Of a stretch of DNA of 64,000 nt, positions 32,310 through 40,844 are shown piece by piece. A program made the translations under genes and the position numbers. The stretch is from Pacificispira sp965223125 (GTDB lineage Bacteria; Pseudomonadota; Alphaproteobacteria; UBA8366; Aestuariispiraceae): contig OZ244984.1 in assembly GCA_965223125.1 (NCBI GenBank), positions 2,294,001 through 2,358,000 of the forward strand. Direction: 5' to 3'. Position 1 is the stretch's first letter; every line of letters starts with the position of its first letter. The notes under the pieces were generated by a model. That model saw only the letters and a program-made list of their open reading frames with translations, had not been told where the DNA came from and ran no database searches.

Positions 32310-33050
32310 ATGGATCGTTCCACTGAACCTGAAATCAGCGTCGTCGTCCCGGTTTGCGACGAAGAGGACAATGTCGTGCCGCTGATCGAAGAGATCGCCG
32401 CTGCATTGCCCGATGCGGACCGGACGGAAATCCTGTATGTGAACGACGGCAGTCGCGACGGTACGGCGGCGGTCCTGGAAACCTGCGGGCAGCGTTTCCC
32501 GAATCTGCGTATCCTGACCCATGCGGCCCGGTCGGGACAGAGCCGTGCGATCCGGACCGGCGTGATGGCGGCGCGGGGCCGGTTGATCTGCGTTCTGGAC
32601 GGGGACGGTCAGAACGACCCTGCCGATATTCCCCGGCTGATCGCGATTTTCGAGTCTGCGGTGGCGCGCGGCGAGCCGGTTGGAATGGTTATGGGCGAGC
32701 GCGAGAAGCGACAGGATTCGACTTTCCGGCGCTTCGTCAGCCGCATCGCCAATGCCTGCAATCGCAGTCTGCTGAACCATACCGCGCGAGACGTGGGATG
32801 CGGATTGAAAGTGGTATCAGGGCAGGTGTTCAGACAGTTGCCATATTTCGATCATATGCATCGGTTCATGCCTGCCCTGATCGGTCGGGAAGGCTTTATC
32901 GTGCTTTACGAACGGGTCGGTCATCGGGCCAGGCCGCGCGGGCATTCGAAATACGGGACCGTCGACCGGGCCCTTGCCGGAATCGTCGATTTGTTCGGCG
33001 TCTACTGGCTGCTCAAACGGTCGAAGCGACCTCAGGTAACGGAAGGATGA
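32310..33050 (+). CDS. Family 2 glycosyltransferase, polyprenyl-phosphate sugar synthase type
   Basis: This 246-residue enzyme probably transfers a sugar from a nucleotide donor to a polyprenyl phosphate (DPM1/ArnC type). GT2 motifs are ISVVVPVCDEEDNVVPLIEE, ILYVNDGSRDGT, ICVLDGDGQNDPADIP with the DxD metal site, and ERVGHRARPRGHSKYG near the C-terminus. It lacks the pair of C-terminal membrane helices found in ArnC. The ATG at 32310 is preferred to a GTG three codons earlier. It lies 7 bp before a LAB_N-domain gene and near PAP2 and GT39 genes, suggesting lipid-A or envelope glycan modification. Confidence 0.87.
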   Translation: MDRSTEPEISVVVPVCDEEDNVVPLIEEIAAALPDADRTEILYVNDGSRDGTAAVLETCGQRFPNLRILTHAARSGQSRAIRTGVMAARGRLICVLDGDGQNDPADIPRLIAIFESAVARGEPVGMVMGEREKRQDSTFRRFVSRIANACNRSLLNHTARDVGCGLKVVSGQVFRQLPYFDHMHRFMPALIGREGFIVLYERVGHRARPRGHSKYGTVDRALAGIVDLFGVYWLLKRSKRPQVTEG

Positions 33051-33057
33051 TCCTCGA

Positions 33058-33417
33058 ATGGAATGGGTCGAAAAGCTGATGAATAACGTCGCAGCGATGC
33101 CGGTCGAGGAAATCGTCTGGTTATCGGTTGGGTTTCTGGGACAGTTCCTGTTCGCGATGCGTTTCATCATTCAGTGGATCGTCAGCGAGAAAAAACGCGA
33201 CAGCGTCATTCCGGTCGCCTTCTGGTATTTCAGCATCGCGGGCGGATCGATCCTGTTGTCCTATGCCATCTGGCGGGCGGACCCGGTCATCATTCTGGGT
33301 CAGTCCACCGGCCTGTTCATTTATCTGCGCAACCTTTATTTCGTCACCCGCAAACGTCAGACGGATTTCGATGTACCCGATCCGTCGGGGGACGAAACAC
33401 CGTTACGATCGAAATAG
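33058..33417 (+). CDS. Lipid-A-disaccharide synthase N-terminal-domain (LAB_N) membrane protein
   Basis: The 119-residue protein matches the LAB_N domain: EIVWLSVGFLGQFLFAMRFIIQWIVSEKKRDSVIPVAFWYFSIAGGSILLSYAIWRADPVIILGQSTGLFIYLRNLY. It has three membrane segments (about residues 18-40, 52-70, 76-95). The domain occurs alone in many alphaproteobacteria beside glycosyltransferases; its role is unproven. It is cotranscribed with the GT2 gene and overlaps the convergent PAP2 gene by 15 bp. Confidence 0.85.
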   Translation: MEWVEKLMNNVAAMPVEEIVWLSVGFLGQFLFAMRFIIQWIVSEKKRDSVIPVAFWYFSIAGGSILLSYAIWRADPVIILGQSTGLFIYLRNLYFVTRKRQTDFDVPDPSGDETPLRSK

Positions 33418-34218
33418 CGCCACGAAACGGTTGGCGACCGGGATCGCGCGGTTGATCAGCGCCGGAGGAAGCCGGGACCCGATGGTATGGACGACGGTTC
33501 CGGCTATCGGGAGGAGGAAGTCGAGATCCGAACGCCAGTGTTTTTCCTCTATCCAGCGATAGAGAATCAGCACGCCGCCGCAGGTCACGACCCCAGCAAA
33601 GAGAATGTCGCTCAGAAAATGCGATCCGTTGATCAGCCGCATCGTGCCGAGAGCGATACCGGCACCGAGACTTGCCAGGATCCAGAACTTGCGCCGTCGC
33701 GTCGCATAGAGCGCCAGCGCCAGCAGGGCATAGCCGGCTGCGGCGTCCCCGGACACGAACGAGCAGTTTCCTTCGCACTGGTCGACGGGCAGGAGCGGTG
33801 GCGTGAAGACCTTGCTGCCGTCGAATTCCACGACCTGTTTCGGGCGGGCCCGACCGACATTGTCTTTCAGGACAGAATGTATGACGAAGCCGTTCACGAC
33901 GATCACGCAGAGGATCAGAAACATATACCGCGCCAGACTTCTGAGCCGATCCATCGGCAGGGTGAAGAACCGGTATACCAAGAGCGCCAGGATCGACAGA
34001 CCCGCATAGCGCAGGATCGGTCGGCCATAGTCGTTGAATACCCGGTTGAACTCCGTTGTCCTGAGCCAGAAATCGTTGTTCCCGTTATAGAACAGGCTGG
34101 AAACCCAGAGATCGACTTCCGGAAACGGCAGGAAAATGGCGGTCAACAGAATGAAACTGATAGCACATGCCTTCAGCATGGAGGCGGTGGTCCAGTCGCG
34201 GTTGCGTGTATCGGTCAT
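33403..34218 (-). CDS. PAP2 family membrane phosphatase
   Basis: The 271-residue membrane protein carries the three PAP2 phosphatase motifs: KDNVGRARP (about residues 126-134), CSFVSGDAAAG, and RLINGSHFLSDILF. About six hydrophobic segments surround them. Such enzymes remove phosphate from lipid A, undecaprenyl diphosphate or phosphatidylglycerol phosphate. It is coupled by ATGA to the GT39 gene, so a lipid A phosphatase or lipid-carrier recycling role is plausible. It is convergent with the LAB_N gene. Confidence 0.87.
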   Translation of the reverse strand: MTDTRNRDWTTASMLKACAISFILLTAIFLPFPEVDLWVSSLFYNGNNDFWLRTTEFNRVFNDYGRPILRYAGLSILALLVYRFFTLPMDRLRSLARYMFLILCVIVVNGFVIHSVLKDNVGRARPKQVVEFDGSKVFTPPLLPVDQCEGNCSFVSGDAAAGYALLALALYATRRRKFWILASLGAGIALGTMRLINGSHFLSDILFAGVVTCGGVLILYRWIEEKHWRSDLDFLLPIAGTVVHTIGSRLPPALINRAIPVANRFVALFRS

Positions 34219-35690
34219 TTCAGGCGCTCCAGCAATCGCATCTCGATCCGTCTTTCCCGACCGGTCTGATCGGTCCTGGTGATGTCCGGCAGCATCTCGA
34301 CCGCGTCGAAATCTGCGGCGATCCCTTCGGTGCCGTGATGGGTCAGCAGCAGGACCCGACCCCCATCCCGGCCCGGATCGTAGAGCCAGGCCATTTCGTA
34401 GTGGTGATCGATCTTGGTGTCGTGGTTCCAGGACCGGATGACCAGATCGGGTCGGTCGCGCAGCGCATAAGCCATACTTGCCATCATCAGGCGGTTATCC
34501 ATCAGAAGGATGGCGGTGTCGGCGGCATCCATCGCGGCGGACACGTCGCTCGCCACAGCGTCCCATCCCAGCACATCCCGGAACGGGTCCTTACCGAGCA
34601 CTCGCGCAACAGGCCCTGGGAACTGGATCGCGACATAAACGACCAGAGCCACCGCCAGATGCAGGCCCAGCGAGCCGACAAGCCATATCCGTCGTCGGGC
34701 GCTTTCGAGCAGGGCCGAGGCGATCAGGATCGTCGCCGCCGGGTAAGCCGTTGCCGCCCAATTCGCATTGGCCCGCGACAGTAGTGCCTGGCCGGTGACG
34801 ATCAGCAGGATCGGCAACGAGAATGCGAGCAGCAGCCGGGCCTGTTCCGGCAGGACCTTTGCCATGGCGCGGCTGCGCGGGATTGCCAGCAGCAGAACTG
34901 CAAAGAAGATCGGCCCGAAAACCCCGAACTGACTCCCCAGAAACTCCGCCATCTCATCGAAATGAAGGACGAGACCCTGCCAGTTTGCATTATCCGCCGT
35001 ATGACCGATCGTGGCCCAGTCGTGTTGCCGGTTCCATAGGACATTCGGTAGGAGCATCGCTGCCCCCGCACCGAATCCGACCAGTATCTTGACGAGGTTG
35101 CGCCGAATAAGGTCTCTGGCAGACCCGCTTACGGCCAGATGCGCGATCAGGCAGAGTAGGAAATAGGCCATGGCATATTTCGCATTCAGCCCCAGTCCGA
35201 AGCAGAGGGCGAGTACGGCCGCGCTTCCCCAATCGCTCCGCTGCATCAGGCGGCAATAGGCCCACAGGCATCCGGCCCAGAAGAACAGCAGGATCGCATC
35301 GGTCGACATGATCAGGGAGGAATAGGAAACAGCAGGGACAGTCAGCCAGCCGATACCGGCCCACAACGCGACGCGTCGGTTGTAGAGCAGGCCTGCCGTG
35401 GCGGTCAGCCAGCAGGCGGTTCCGATATGGAACAGGGCGGCGGGTGCGCGGATACACCAGGCAGCATCGCCACAGATTGCAGTCGACGCCGCGATCACCC
35501 AGGCGATCAGAGGCGGCTTGGAGTAGTAGCCGAAGGCGAGATCGCGGGACCAAGTCCAGTATTGCGCCTCGTCGCCATGCAGCGACAGATCGGTCGCGCC
35601 CAGGGCGACATACCGCAACGCCAGTAGGATCGCGCCCACGCCGAGTACTGTCGGCCAAGGCGACCCGTAGGATCTCATGTCTGTTGGCAC
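34215..35690 (-). CDS. GT39/ArnT-type polyprenyl-phosphate-sugar glycosyltransferase
   Basis: This 491-residue multi-pass membrane enzyme transfers a sugar from a polyprenyl phosphate to an envelope acceptor. The first external loop LSLHGDEAQYWTWSRDLAFGYYSKPPLIAWVIAAS has the conserved Asp-Glu pair and YYSKPPLI motif of the ArnT/RgtA group, and SYSSLIMSTDAILLFFWAGCLW follows. Some 11-12 hydrophobic segments precede a soluble C-terminal tail of about 130 residues. It starts with GTG at 35690 after GGGGA; an ATG four codons in is possible. Acceptor and sugar are not readable. Confidence 0.86.
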   Translation of the reverse strand: MPTDMRSYGSPWPTVLGVGAILLALRYVALGATDLSLHGDEAQYWTWSRDLAFGYYSKPPLIAWVIAASTAICGDAAWCIRAPAALFHIGTACWLTATAGLLYNRRVALWAGIGWLTVPAVSYSSLIMSTDAILLFFWAGCLWAYCRLMQRSDWGSAAVLALCFGLGLNAKYAMAYFLLCLIAHLAVSGSARDLIRRNLVKILVGFGAGAAMLLPNVLWNRQHDWATIGHTADNANWQGLVLHFDEMAEFLGSQFGVFGPIFFAVLLLAIPRSRAMAKVLPEQARLLLAFSLPILLIVTGQALLSRANANWAATAYPAATILIASALLESARRRIWLVGSLGLHLAVALVVYVAIQFPGPVARVLGKDPFRDVLGWDAVASDVSAAMDAADTAILLMDNRLMMASMAYALRDRPDLVIRSWNHDTKIDHHYEMAWLYDPGRDGGRVLLLTHHGTEGIAADFDAVEMLPDITRTDQTGRERRIEMRLLERLK

Positions 35691-35796
35691 TCGCTGTTTC
35701 CCCAGATAACCCGACTACGGTATCATCCCTAACGAAATCGTTCGATGCATGCACGTGAAGATTTTTTCACAAGCCGACACCGCTTATAGTCGGTTC

Positions 35797-36486
35797 ATGA
35801 ATGATGATATCCATATCCTTGTCGTTGACGACGATGCGCGCCTGCGCAGCCTGTTGCGCGACTATCTGGTCAAGGAAGGCTTCCGCGTCACCCAGGCGGA
35901 AGATGCTGCGGATGCTCGTCGGAAACTCAAGGTCTTCACTTTTGATATCATGATTCTCGACCTGATGATGCCGGGCGAAAGTGGCCTTGATCTGGCGAAA
36001 TCCCTGCGTGGGGAGGGGCGGGTTCCGATCCTGATGCTGACGGCGATGGGGGAGACCGAGGATCGCATTCTGGGTCTTGAGGCCGGTGCCGATGACTATC
36101 TGCCAAAACCGTTTGAGCCCCGCGAACTGATCCTGCGCATACAATCGGTCCTGCGCAGGCTTCCGGCGGCAGAAGGACCTGTCCGGGCCTCCATCATACG
36201 GCTGGGGGGGTTGTCCTTCGATCTGGGTCGCGAATTGCTGTTGCGGGGTGAGACGCCGATCCGCCTGACTTCCACCGAAACGGCGTTGATGAAGATCATG
36301 GCGGGTGAACCCGGACGGGTGATGAGTCGGGAAGAACTGACGCAGTTTCTGGAGATCGATGGCGGCGATCGGGCTGTTGATGTGCAGATGACCCGGCTTC
36401 GCCGCAAGGTCGAGCCAGATCCGAAGATTCCGCGTTATCTGCAGACCGTGCGTGGACGCGGCTATGTGCTGAGGCCGGATGGATGA
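35797..36486 (+). CDS. OmpR/PhoB-family response regulator
   Basis: The 229-residue protein has a receiver domain with Asp10-Asp12, phospho-acceptor Asp55 (MILDLMMPG), LTAMG and a conserved Lys in YLPKPFEP, then a winged-helix domain ending in YLQTVRGRGYVLRPDG. It is coupled by ATGA to a histidine kinase, forming a two-component system. I prefer the ATG at 35797 right before the receiver; an ATG at 35749 adds 16 residues of no known domain. It is divergent from the lipid-sugar genes across 106 bp, which it may control. Confidence 0.9.
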   Translation: MNDDIHILVVDDDARLRSLLRDYLVKEGFRVTQAEDAADARRKLKVFTFDIMILDLMMPGESGLDLAKSLRGEGRVPILMLTAMGETEDRILGLEAGADDYLPKPFEPRELILRIQSVLRRLPAAEGPVRASIIRLGGLSFDLGRELLLRGETPIRLTSTETALMKIMAGEPGRVMSREELTQFLEIDGGDRAVDVQMTRLRRKVEPDPKIPRYLQTVRGRGYVLRPDG

Positions 36487-37841
36487 AGGTTGCCGGGGTA
36501 TTCGGAACGCTGGGCAATGCGGCCAGGACCGTGCGTCTGACGATCAAGAAAGCGTTGCCAAAAACGCTGTTCGGTCGGGCGCTGATGATCATCGTCATGC
36601 CGCTGATCCTGCTGCAATTGGTGTCGGCCTGGATTTTCTATGACCGGCACTGGGATACCGTGACCTGGCGCCTGTCCTCCAGTGTTGCCGGGGATATCGC
36701 CGATGTGATCGAACAGATCCGGCGCGATCCCGATCAGATCGAGGATGTTCTGGCTACCGTCCGGCGTACCATGGAACTGTCGGTCATGATCCGCCCAGGC
36801 GATATCCTGCCGAATCAGCCACATGAACTGGAGGGGCAATTGGATTTCCTGCTGGCCCGCGCCCTGGAAGAACGGGTGCGCAGGCCGTTCGTGATCGACA
36901 GTTCATCCCTGCGCAGTCAGTTGATTCTGCATATCCAGTTGCGCGATTCGGTGATGACGGTCATGGTGCCGGGAAGCCGCCTGTTCAGTTCGACGACTTA
37001 TATATTCATTCTCTGGATGGTCGGGACGTCGCTGGTCCTGTTCGCGGTCGCATCGATCTTCATGCGCAATCAGGTCCGGCCGATCCGCCGCCTGGCGCGG
37101 GCGGTGGAAAGTTTTGGCAAGGGGCGGGAGCCGGAACAGGATTTCAAGGCGGAGGGCGCGCTGGAGGTTCGGCAGGCGGCCAATGCCTTCAACCTGATGT
37201 CCGAACGCATCCGTCGCCAGATCCGCCAGCGGACCGACATGCTCTCCGGTGTCAGCCATGATCTGCGCACGCCGCTGACCCGCATGAAATTGCAGCTGGC
37301 GATGCTGGGAGAGTCCCCGGAGACACAGGAACTGGCGGTCAATGTCTCCGAGATGGAAAAGATGATCCAGGATTATCTGACCTTTGCCAGGGGTGAGGGC
37401 GGGGAGAAGTCGATTGAATGCGATGTCAGCGATGTCGTCCGGGATCTGGCCGCGACCTGGCAGGCATCGGGCATCGCGCTCGATTGCCATACCGAGGGCA
37501 GGATCATCACCTGGTTGAAACCCAATGCCTTCAGGCGCTGCATTGACAACCTGATCGCCAATGCGTCGCGCTATGGCACACAGGTCTGGTTGCATGCGGG
37601 AAGGCGCGGCAATGCGATTGAGGTGCTGGTCGACGACAATGGTCCCGGCATCGCCGAAGAGGAGCGGGAGGATGCCTTTCGTCCCTTCTACCGCCTGGAC
37701 CGGTCGCGCAATCCCTCGACCGGCGGAACGGGTCTTGGCCTGTCGATCAGCCGCGATGTCGCGCGCACCCATGGCGGCGATATCCTGCTGGAAACCTCCC
37801 CCCATGGCGGCTTGCGTGCGCGGGTCCGGCTGCCGGTTTAG
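36483..37841 (+). CDS. EnvZ-type membrane sensor histidine kinase
   Basis: The 452-residue kinase has two membrane helices (about residues 33-52 and 173-193) enclosing a periplasmic sensor of about 120 residues, then a HAMP domain (NQVRPIRRLARAVESFGKG), the dimerisation helix with His259 (SGVSHDLRTPLTRMK), and the ATPase motifs NLIANASRYG, DNGPGIAEEE and GGTGLGLSISRDVARTHGG. The architecture matches EnvZ-like kinases of alphaproteobacteria. It is coupled to the response regulator. The signal is unknown. Confidence 0.92.
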   Translation: MKVAGVFGTLGNAARTVRLTIKKALPKTLFGRALMIIVMPLILLQLVSAWIFYDRHWDTVTWRLSSSVAGDIADVIEQIRRDPDQIEDVLATVRRTMELSVMIRPGDILPNQPHELEGQLDFLLARALEERVRRPFVIDSSSLRSQLILHIQLRDSVMTVMVPGSRLFSSTTYIFILWMVGTSLVLFAVASIFMRNQVRPIRRLARAVESFGKGREPEQDFKAEGALEVRQAANAFNLMSERIRRQIRQRTDMLSGVSHDLRTPLTRMKLQLAMLGESPETQELAVNVSEMEKMIQDYLTFARGEGGEKSIECDVSDVVRDLAATWQASGIALDCHTEGRIITWLKPNAFRRCIDNLIANASRYGTQVWLHAGRRGNAIEVLVDDNGPGIAEEEREDAFRPFYRLDRSRNPSTGGTGLGLSISRDVARTHGGDILLETSPHGGLRARVRLPV

Positions 37842-37849
37842 AGCCTCTG

Positions 37850-39160
37850 CTATGCCGCCCGTTCGCGCCGGTCGAGAAAGGTCTTCCAGAGCACCGCGAC
37901 GGCAGAGGCGGGGCGCTTCATCCAGTGAAAGGGGATCGGGCGCAGCGGCGTTACCGGCATGGGCAGGTCGTCGCGGGGCGTTCCGGTCAACCAGTCGGCC
38001 AGCACCGGTCCCATCGCCGTTGTCATCGCGACGCCGCGACCGTTCCAGCCCAGGGCGGCATGCAGGTTCGGCGCGGGTTCCACCAGCCTTGGCAGTGAAT
38101 CCGTCGTTACCGCGACCCGCCCGTTCCAGTGCGATTCGACCGGTATGTCGGCGAGATGCGGATAGAGTTCGCGCAATCGCTGTCTGGTGAGGTTGAAGGC
38201 CCGCGGATCAAGCGATCCGTCAAGGGCACCCCTGGCCCCCATCACAAAGCGCCCGTCGGCATCGACCCGGCAATAGGCCAGCACGCGCCGGGTTTCCGAC
38301 AGGCCCAGCCCCTGGGCGGGAAGGGTTTTCAGCAGGTTGTCGGACAAGGGTGCCGTGGCGATCTGATAGCTGTAGAAGGGCACGACGGATCGGGTGATCC
38401 CGTGCTGAAGATCGGCAATGTCCGAATAGGCATTGGTGCAAAGCAGCACCTTGCCCGCTGATACGGTGTGACCGGCCCGGGTCAGAAGGGTCCAGCCGTC
38501 CGATGCGGGCTTGAGCCGTGCGACCGGGGTTTCCCCATGGATTCGGGCCCCTGCGGCAATCGCGGCGCGGGCCAGGCCACGCGCGAGGCTGAGGGGCTGG
38601 AGCGTTCCGCCCCGCGCGTCGAACAGTCCACCCGGATACCAGTCGGTGCCGACCATGGCGCGCATTTCGTCCCCGGTCAGGATTGCGGCTGAAACACCGC
38701 GCGCTGTCAATCGTTCCACTTTCCGGCGCTGAATTTCCAGCGCTGCCTTGCTGTGCGCACCCTGGAACCAGCCGCCCCGGATGGCATCGCAATCGATCCC
38801 CAACCGGTCGATCAGGGCAAATGTTGCTTCCGCCGTGTGATCCGAAAAGGCGATCATGCGCGCCGCGCGTTCCGCCCCGACAAGGTGTTCCAGTTCCGTC
38901 AGATCGTGTTTCAACCCGGCGATGACCTGACCGCCATTGCGCCCGGAGGCACCCCAGCCCGGCTGCTGCGCTTCCAGTACAACGGGGCGATGGCCCCGCT
39001 CTGCCAGGTGCAGTGCCGCCGACAGACCGGCAAAACCCGCCCCGACGATAACAATATCCGCCTGGATATCACTGTCCAGGGCCGGACAGTCGGGTGCCGG
39101 ACGCGCTGTTGCTGCCCAGAGTGCGTTCCTGAAACCCTGATCGTCCTGTGCGGATGCCAA
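37850..39160 (-). CDS. FAD-dependent amine oxidase (DAO family, gamma-glutamylputrescine oxidase-like)
   Basis: The 436-residue flavoenzyme opens with a dinucleotide-binding motif IVIVGAGFAGLSAALHLAERGHRPVVLEA and has the family segment GWGASGRNGGQVIAGLK, then YCRVDADGRFVMGARG and LGWNGRGVAMTTAMGPVLADWLTG. This layout is shared by PuuB-type oxidases. Substrates in this family include gamma-glutamylputrescine, N-methyl amino acids and glycine; none can be chosen here. I start at a TTG (39160) with GGGGGTGG upstream because the open frame beyond it to 39253 lacks similarity. It is convergent with the kinase gene, 8 bp apart. Confidence 0.82.
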   Translation of the reverse strand: MASAQDDQGFRNALWAATARPAPDCPALDSDIQADIVIVGAGFAGLSAALHLAERGHRPVVLEAQQPGWGASGRNGGQVIAGLKHDLTELEHLVGAERAARMIAFSDHTAEATFALIDRLGIDCDAIRGGWFQGAHSKAALEIQRRKVERLTARGVSAAILTGDEMRAMVGTDWYPGGLFDARGGTLQPLSLARGLARAAIAAGARIHGETPVARLKPASDGWTLLTRAGHTVSAGKVLLCTNAYSDIADLQHGITRSVVPFYSYQIATAPLSDNLLKTLPAQGLGLSETRRVLAYCRVDADGRFVMGARGALDGSLDPRAFNLTRQRLRELYPHLADIPVESHWNGRVAVTTDSLPRLVEPAPNLHAALGWNGRGVAMTTAMGPVLADWLTGTPRDDLPMPVTPLRPIPFHWMKRPASAVAVLWKTFLDRRERAA

Positions 39161-39213
39161 AATCCACCCCCGATATCGTTGATAACCGGCGGGCAGCCTA
39201 TAGCAAATCCCGA

Positions 39214-39231
39214 GCAGACGAAATCGTCTGC
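39214..39231. repeat. Short perfect hairpin between the oxidase and HNH genes
   Basis: GCAGACGA and TCGTCTGC are exact reverse complements with only AA between them. It lies 54 bp upstream of the oxidase start. It may be an operator for the oxidase gene or part of the larger compound palindrome region nearby. Confidence 0.3.
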
Positions 39232-39260
39232 AACGACGCATTTGCTGAAACAATAAATGG

Positions 39261-39304
39261 CTGGAGCATCCTGCGTGAGCTCATGCGATCGCATGATGCT
39301 CCAG
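39261..39304. repeat. Compound palindrome downstream of the HNH endonuclease gene
   Basis: CTGGAGCATC (39261..39270) and GATGCTCCAG (39295..39304) are exact 10-bp inverted arms. The 24-base loop contains a second, self-complementary 12-mer ATGCGATCGCAT (39283..39294). It begins 13 bp after the HNH stop. A terminator is possible because the minus strand continues CCATTTATTGTTT, but the nested design also resembles small REP-type elements. Confidence 0.4.
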
Positions 39305-39316
39305 ACTGAATTCGGT

Positions 39317-39877
39317 TCAGGTTTCCAGTTCCGTATCCCAGTAGAGATAATCCCGCCAACTTTCATGCAGGAAGTTAGGCGGGAAGGCCCGTCCGTGTTC
39401 CTGCAATTCCCAGGTTGACGGCTCCACCGGTTTGCGGTGCAGCGGCATGTTCGCCTGTTTCGGGGTGCGCCCGCCCTTGGACAGGTTGCACGGGCTGCAG
39501 GCCGCGACGACGTTCTCCCAACTGGTGATTCCGCCCTGACTGCGTGGGATGACATGGTCGAAGGTCAGTTCATGGGCCGAAAAGGTATCGGCGCAATATT
39601 GGCAGACCAGCCGGTCGCGCAGGAAGACGTTGAATCGCGTGAAGGCCGGGCGACGGGCAGGGGCGATGTATTCCTTCAGCGAGATCACGCTGGGCAGGCG
39701 CAACACGAAGGTCGGGCTGTGGACTTCCATGTCATATTCGGAAATCACGTTGACCCGTTCGGCAACCACGGCCTTCACCGCATCCTGCCAGTTCCAGACC
39801 GACAGCGGAAAATAGCTGAGCGGCCGAAAGTCCGCGTTCAGCACCAGGGCTGGGCTGTTGTCTAGGGCGGTTAACAT
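39317..39877 (-). CDS. HNH endonuclease family protein
   Basis: The 186-residue protein is of a type common as a single chromosomal gene in alphaproteobacteria. It has zinc pairs CQYC (about residues 93-96) and CSPC (about 127-130) that flank the HNH core ELTFDHVIPRSQGGITSWENVVAAC, with catalytic His in DHVIPRS. The N-terminal part ALVLNADFRPLSYFPLSVWNWQDAVKAVV is shared by the family. Its cellular task is unknown; nothing nearby suggests an intron, restriction system or phage. The gap 39878..40077 upstream holds no feature I can support. Confidence 0.87.
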   Translation of the reverse strand: MLTALDNSPALVLNADFRPLSYFPLSVWNWQDAVKAVVAERVNVISEYDMEVHSPTFVLRLPSVISLKEYIAPARRPAFTRFNVFLRDRLVCQYCADTFSAHELTFDHVIPRSQGGITSWENVVAACSPCNLSKGGRTPKQANMPLHRKPVEPSTWELQEHGRAFPPNFLHESWRDYLYWDTELET

Positions 39878-40077
39878 GGCCGCGCTCCGAACGTTCCCTT
39901 ACACCAGATCGATCCGGGATCGGAATCGATGGAATCAGACTATCCATATTCTGTGGAGGCCACAATATTTTGTAGACTGCCAGTTCAACATATCACGGTC
40001 TTGTAACACCCGACCGGTGATCCCCTTTCCTAACCGATTTTCATGACAGGTTGATAACCGGCGGACAGGATTTTCAC

Positions 40078-40767
40078 TCAGGTTTCTGCGGTGGACTGCC
40101 CCGCGCCATCATCCAGGACGCGGTGCAGGAACTCGATGCCTATGCGCAGTCCCGCCTCGTCGATGGAATGGCCAAGCCCTTTGCAGAAGGCAACATCAAC
40201 ATCGAATCCGGCTATTCTCATCGCCTCGGCGGAGATTTTCGACATTTCATGCGGAACGACGGTATCCTGATCGCCATGGATCAGCAATGTCGGCGCCTTG
40301 CTGATTCCAGGCTGTGCCAGAGATTCCGGCGCGATCAGCATGCCGGAATAGCCGAGTACACCCGCAACCGGGACAGGGCGCTGCGGCAGGGCATGCAGGG
40401 CCAGCATCGTGCCCTGGCTGAACCCGACTACGGCAATCCGGTCGGGGGACAGGTTGAACCGCGCCATCTGTTCATCCAGATAGGCATTGATCACCGGCGT
40501 AATTGCATTGACGCCTGACTCCATTTGCTCACGGCTCCGGTCCTGGAGGGAGAACCATTGCCGCCCCATCGGGGCCATGTCGCAGGGGTCCGGCGCATCC
40601 GGTGCCAGGAACTGCGCCGTCGGGAAGATCTGGCCCAGCACCGGGGCCAGCCCGATCAGGTCGCTGCCATCGGCCCCCAGCCCGTGCAGGAACACGATCA
40701 GCCGCTCCGGCCTGCCGCCATTGGCGGGGGCCTGCTCGGGTCCTGTCAGGGCTGGCATCTTTGTCAT
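40078..40767 (-). CDS. Phospholipase/carboxylesterase family alpha/beta hydrolase
   Basis: The 229-residue serine hydrolase belongs to the YpfH/Est2 group (PF02230). It shows LIVFLHGLGADGSDLIGLAPVL, the nucleophile elbow GFSQGTMLALHAL, an Asp in TLLIHGDQDTVVPHEMS and a catalytic His in KGLGHSIDEAGL. Members cleave short acyl esters or lysophospholipids. I start at the ATG at 40767 (GGAG about 10 bases upstream); an ATG at 40782 is an alternative. It follows the DNA glycosylase gene by 77 bp on the same strand. Confidence 0.85.
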   Translation of the reverse strand: MTKMPALTGPEQAPANGGRPERLIVFLHGLGADGSDLIGLAPVLGQIFPTAQFLAPDAPDPCDMAPMGRQWFSLQDRSREQMESGVNAITPVINAYLDEQMARFNLSPDRIAVVGFSQGTMLALHALPQRPVPVAGVLGYSGMLIAPESLAQPGISKAPTLLIHGDQDTVVPHEMSKISAEAMRIAGFDVDVAFCKGLGHSIDEAGLRIGIEFLHRVLDDGAGQSTAET

Positions 40768-40844
40768 TATGGCGAACTCCATTGATATGGTCGATTGGGT
40801 CATCAGGGTGGACGATGCAGCCCGTTTGGGCAAATCGTGCGCAT

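Noticed and set aside
39317..39877. HNH endonuclease as part of a homing or defence element
   Set aside because: The flanking genes are ordinary chromosomal genes, no intron or methylase is present, and this HNH type is a common single gene in alphaproteobacteria.
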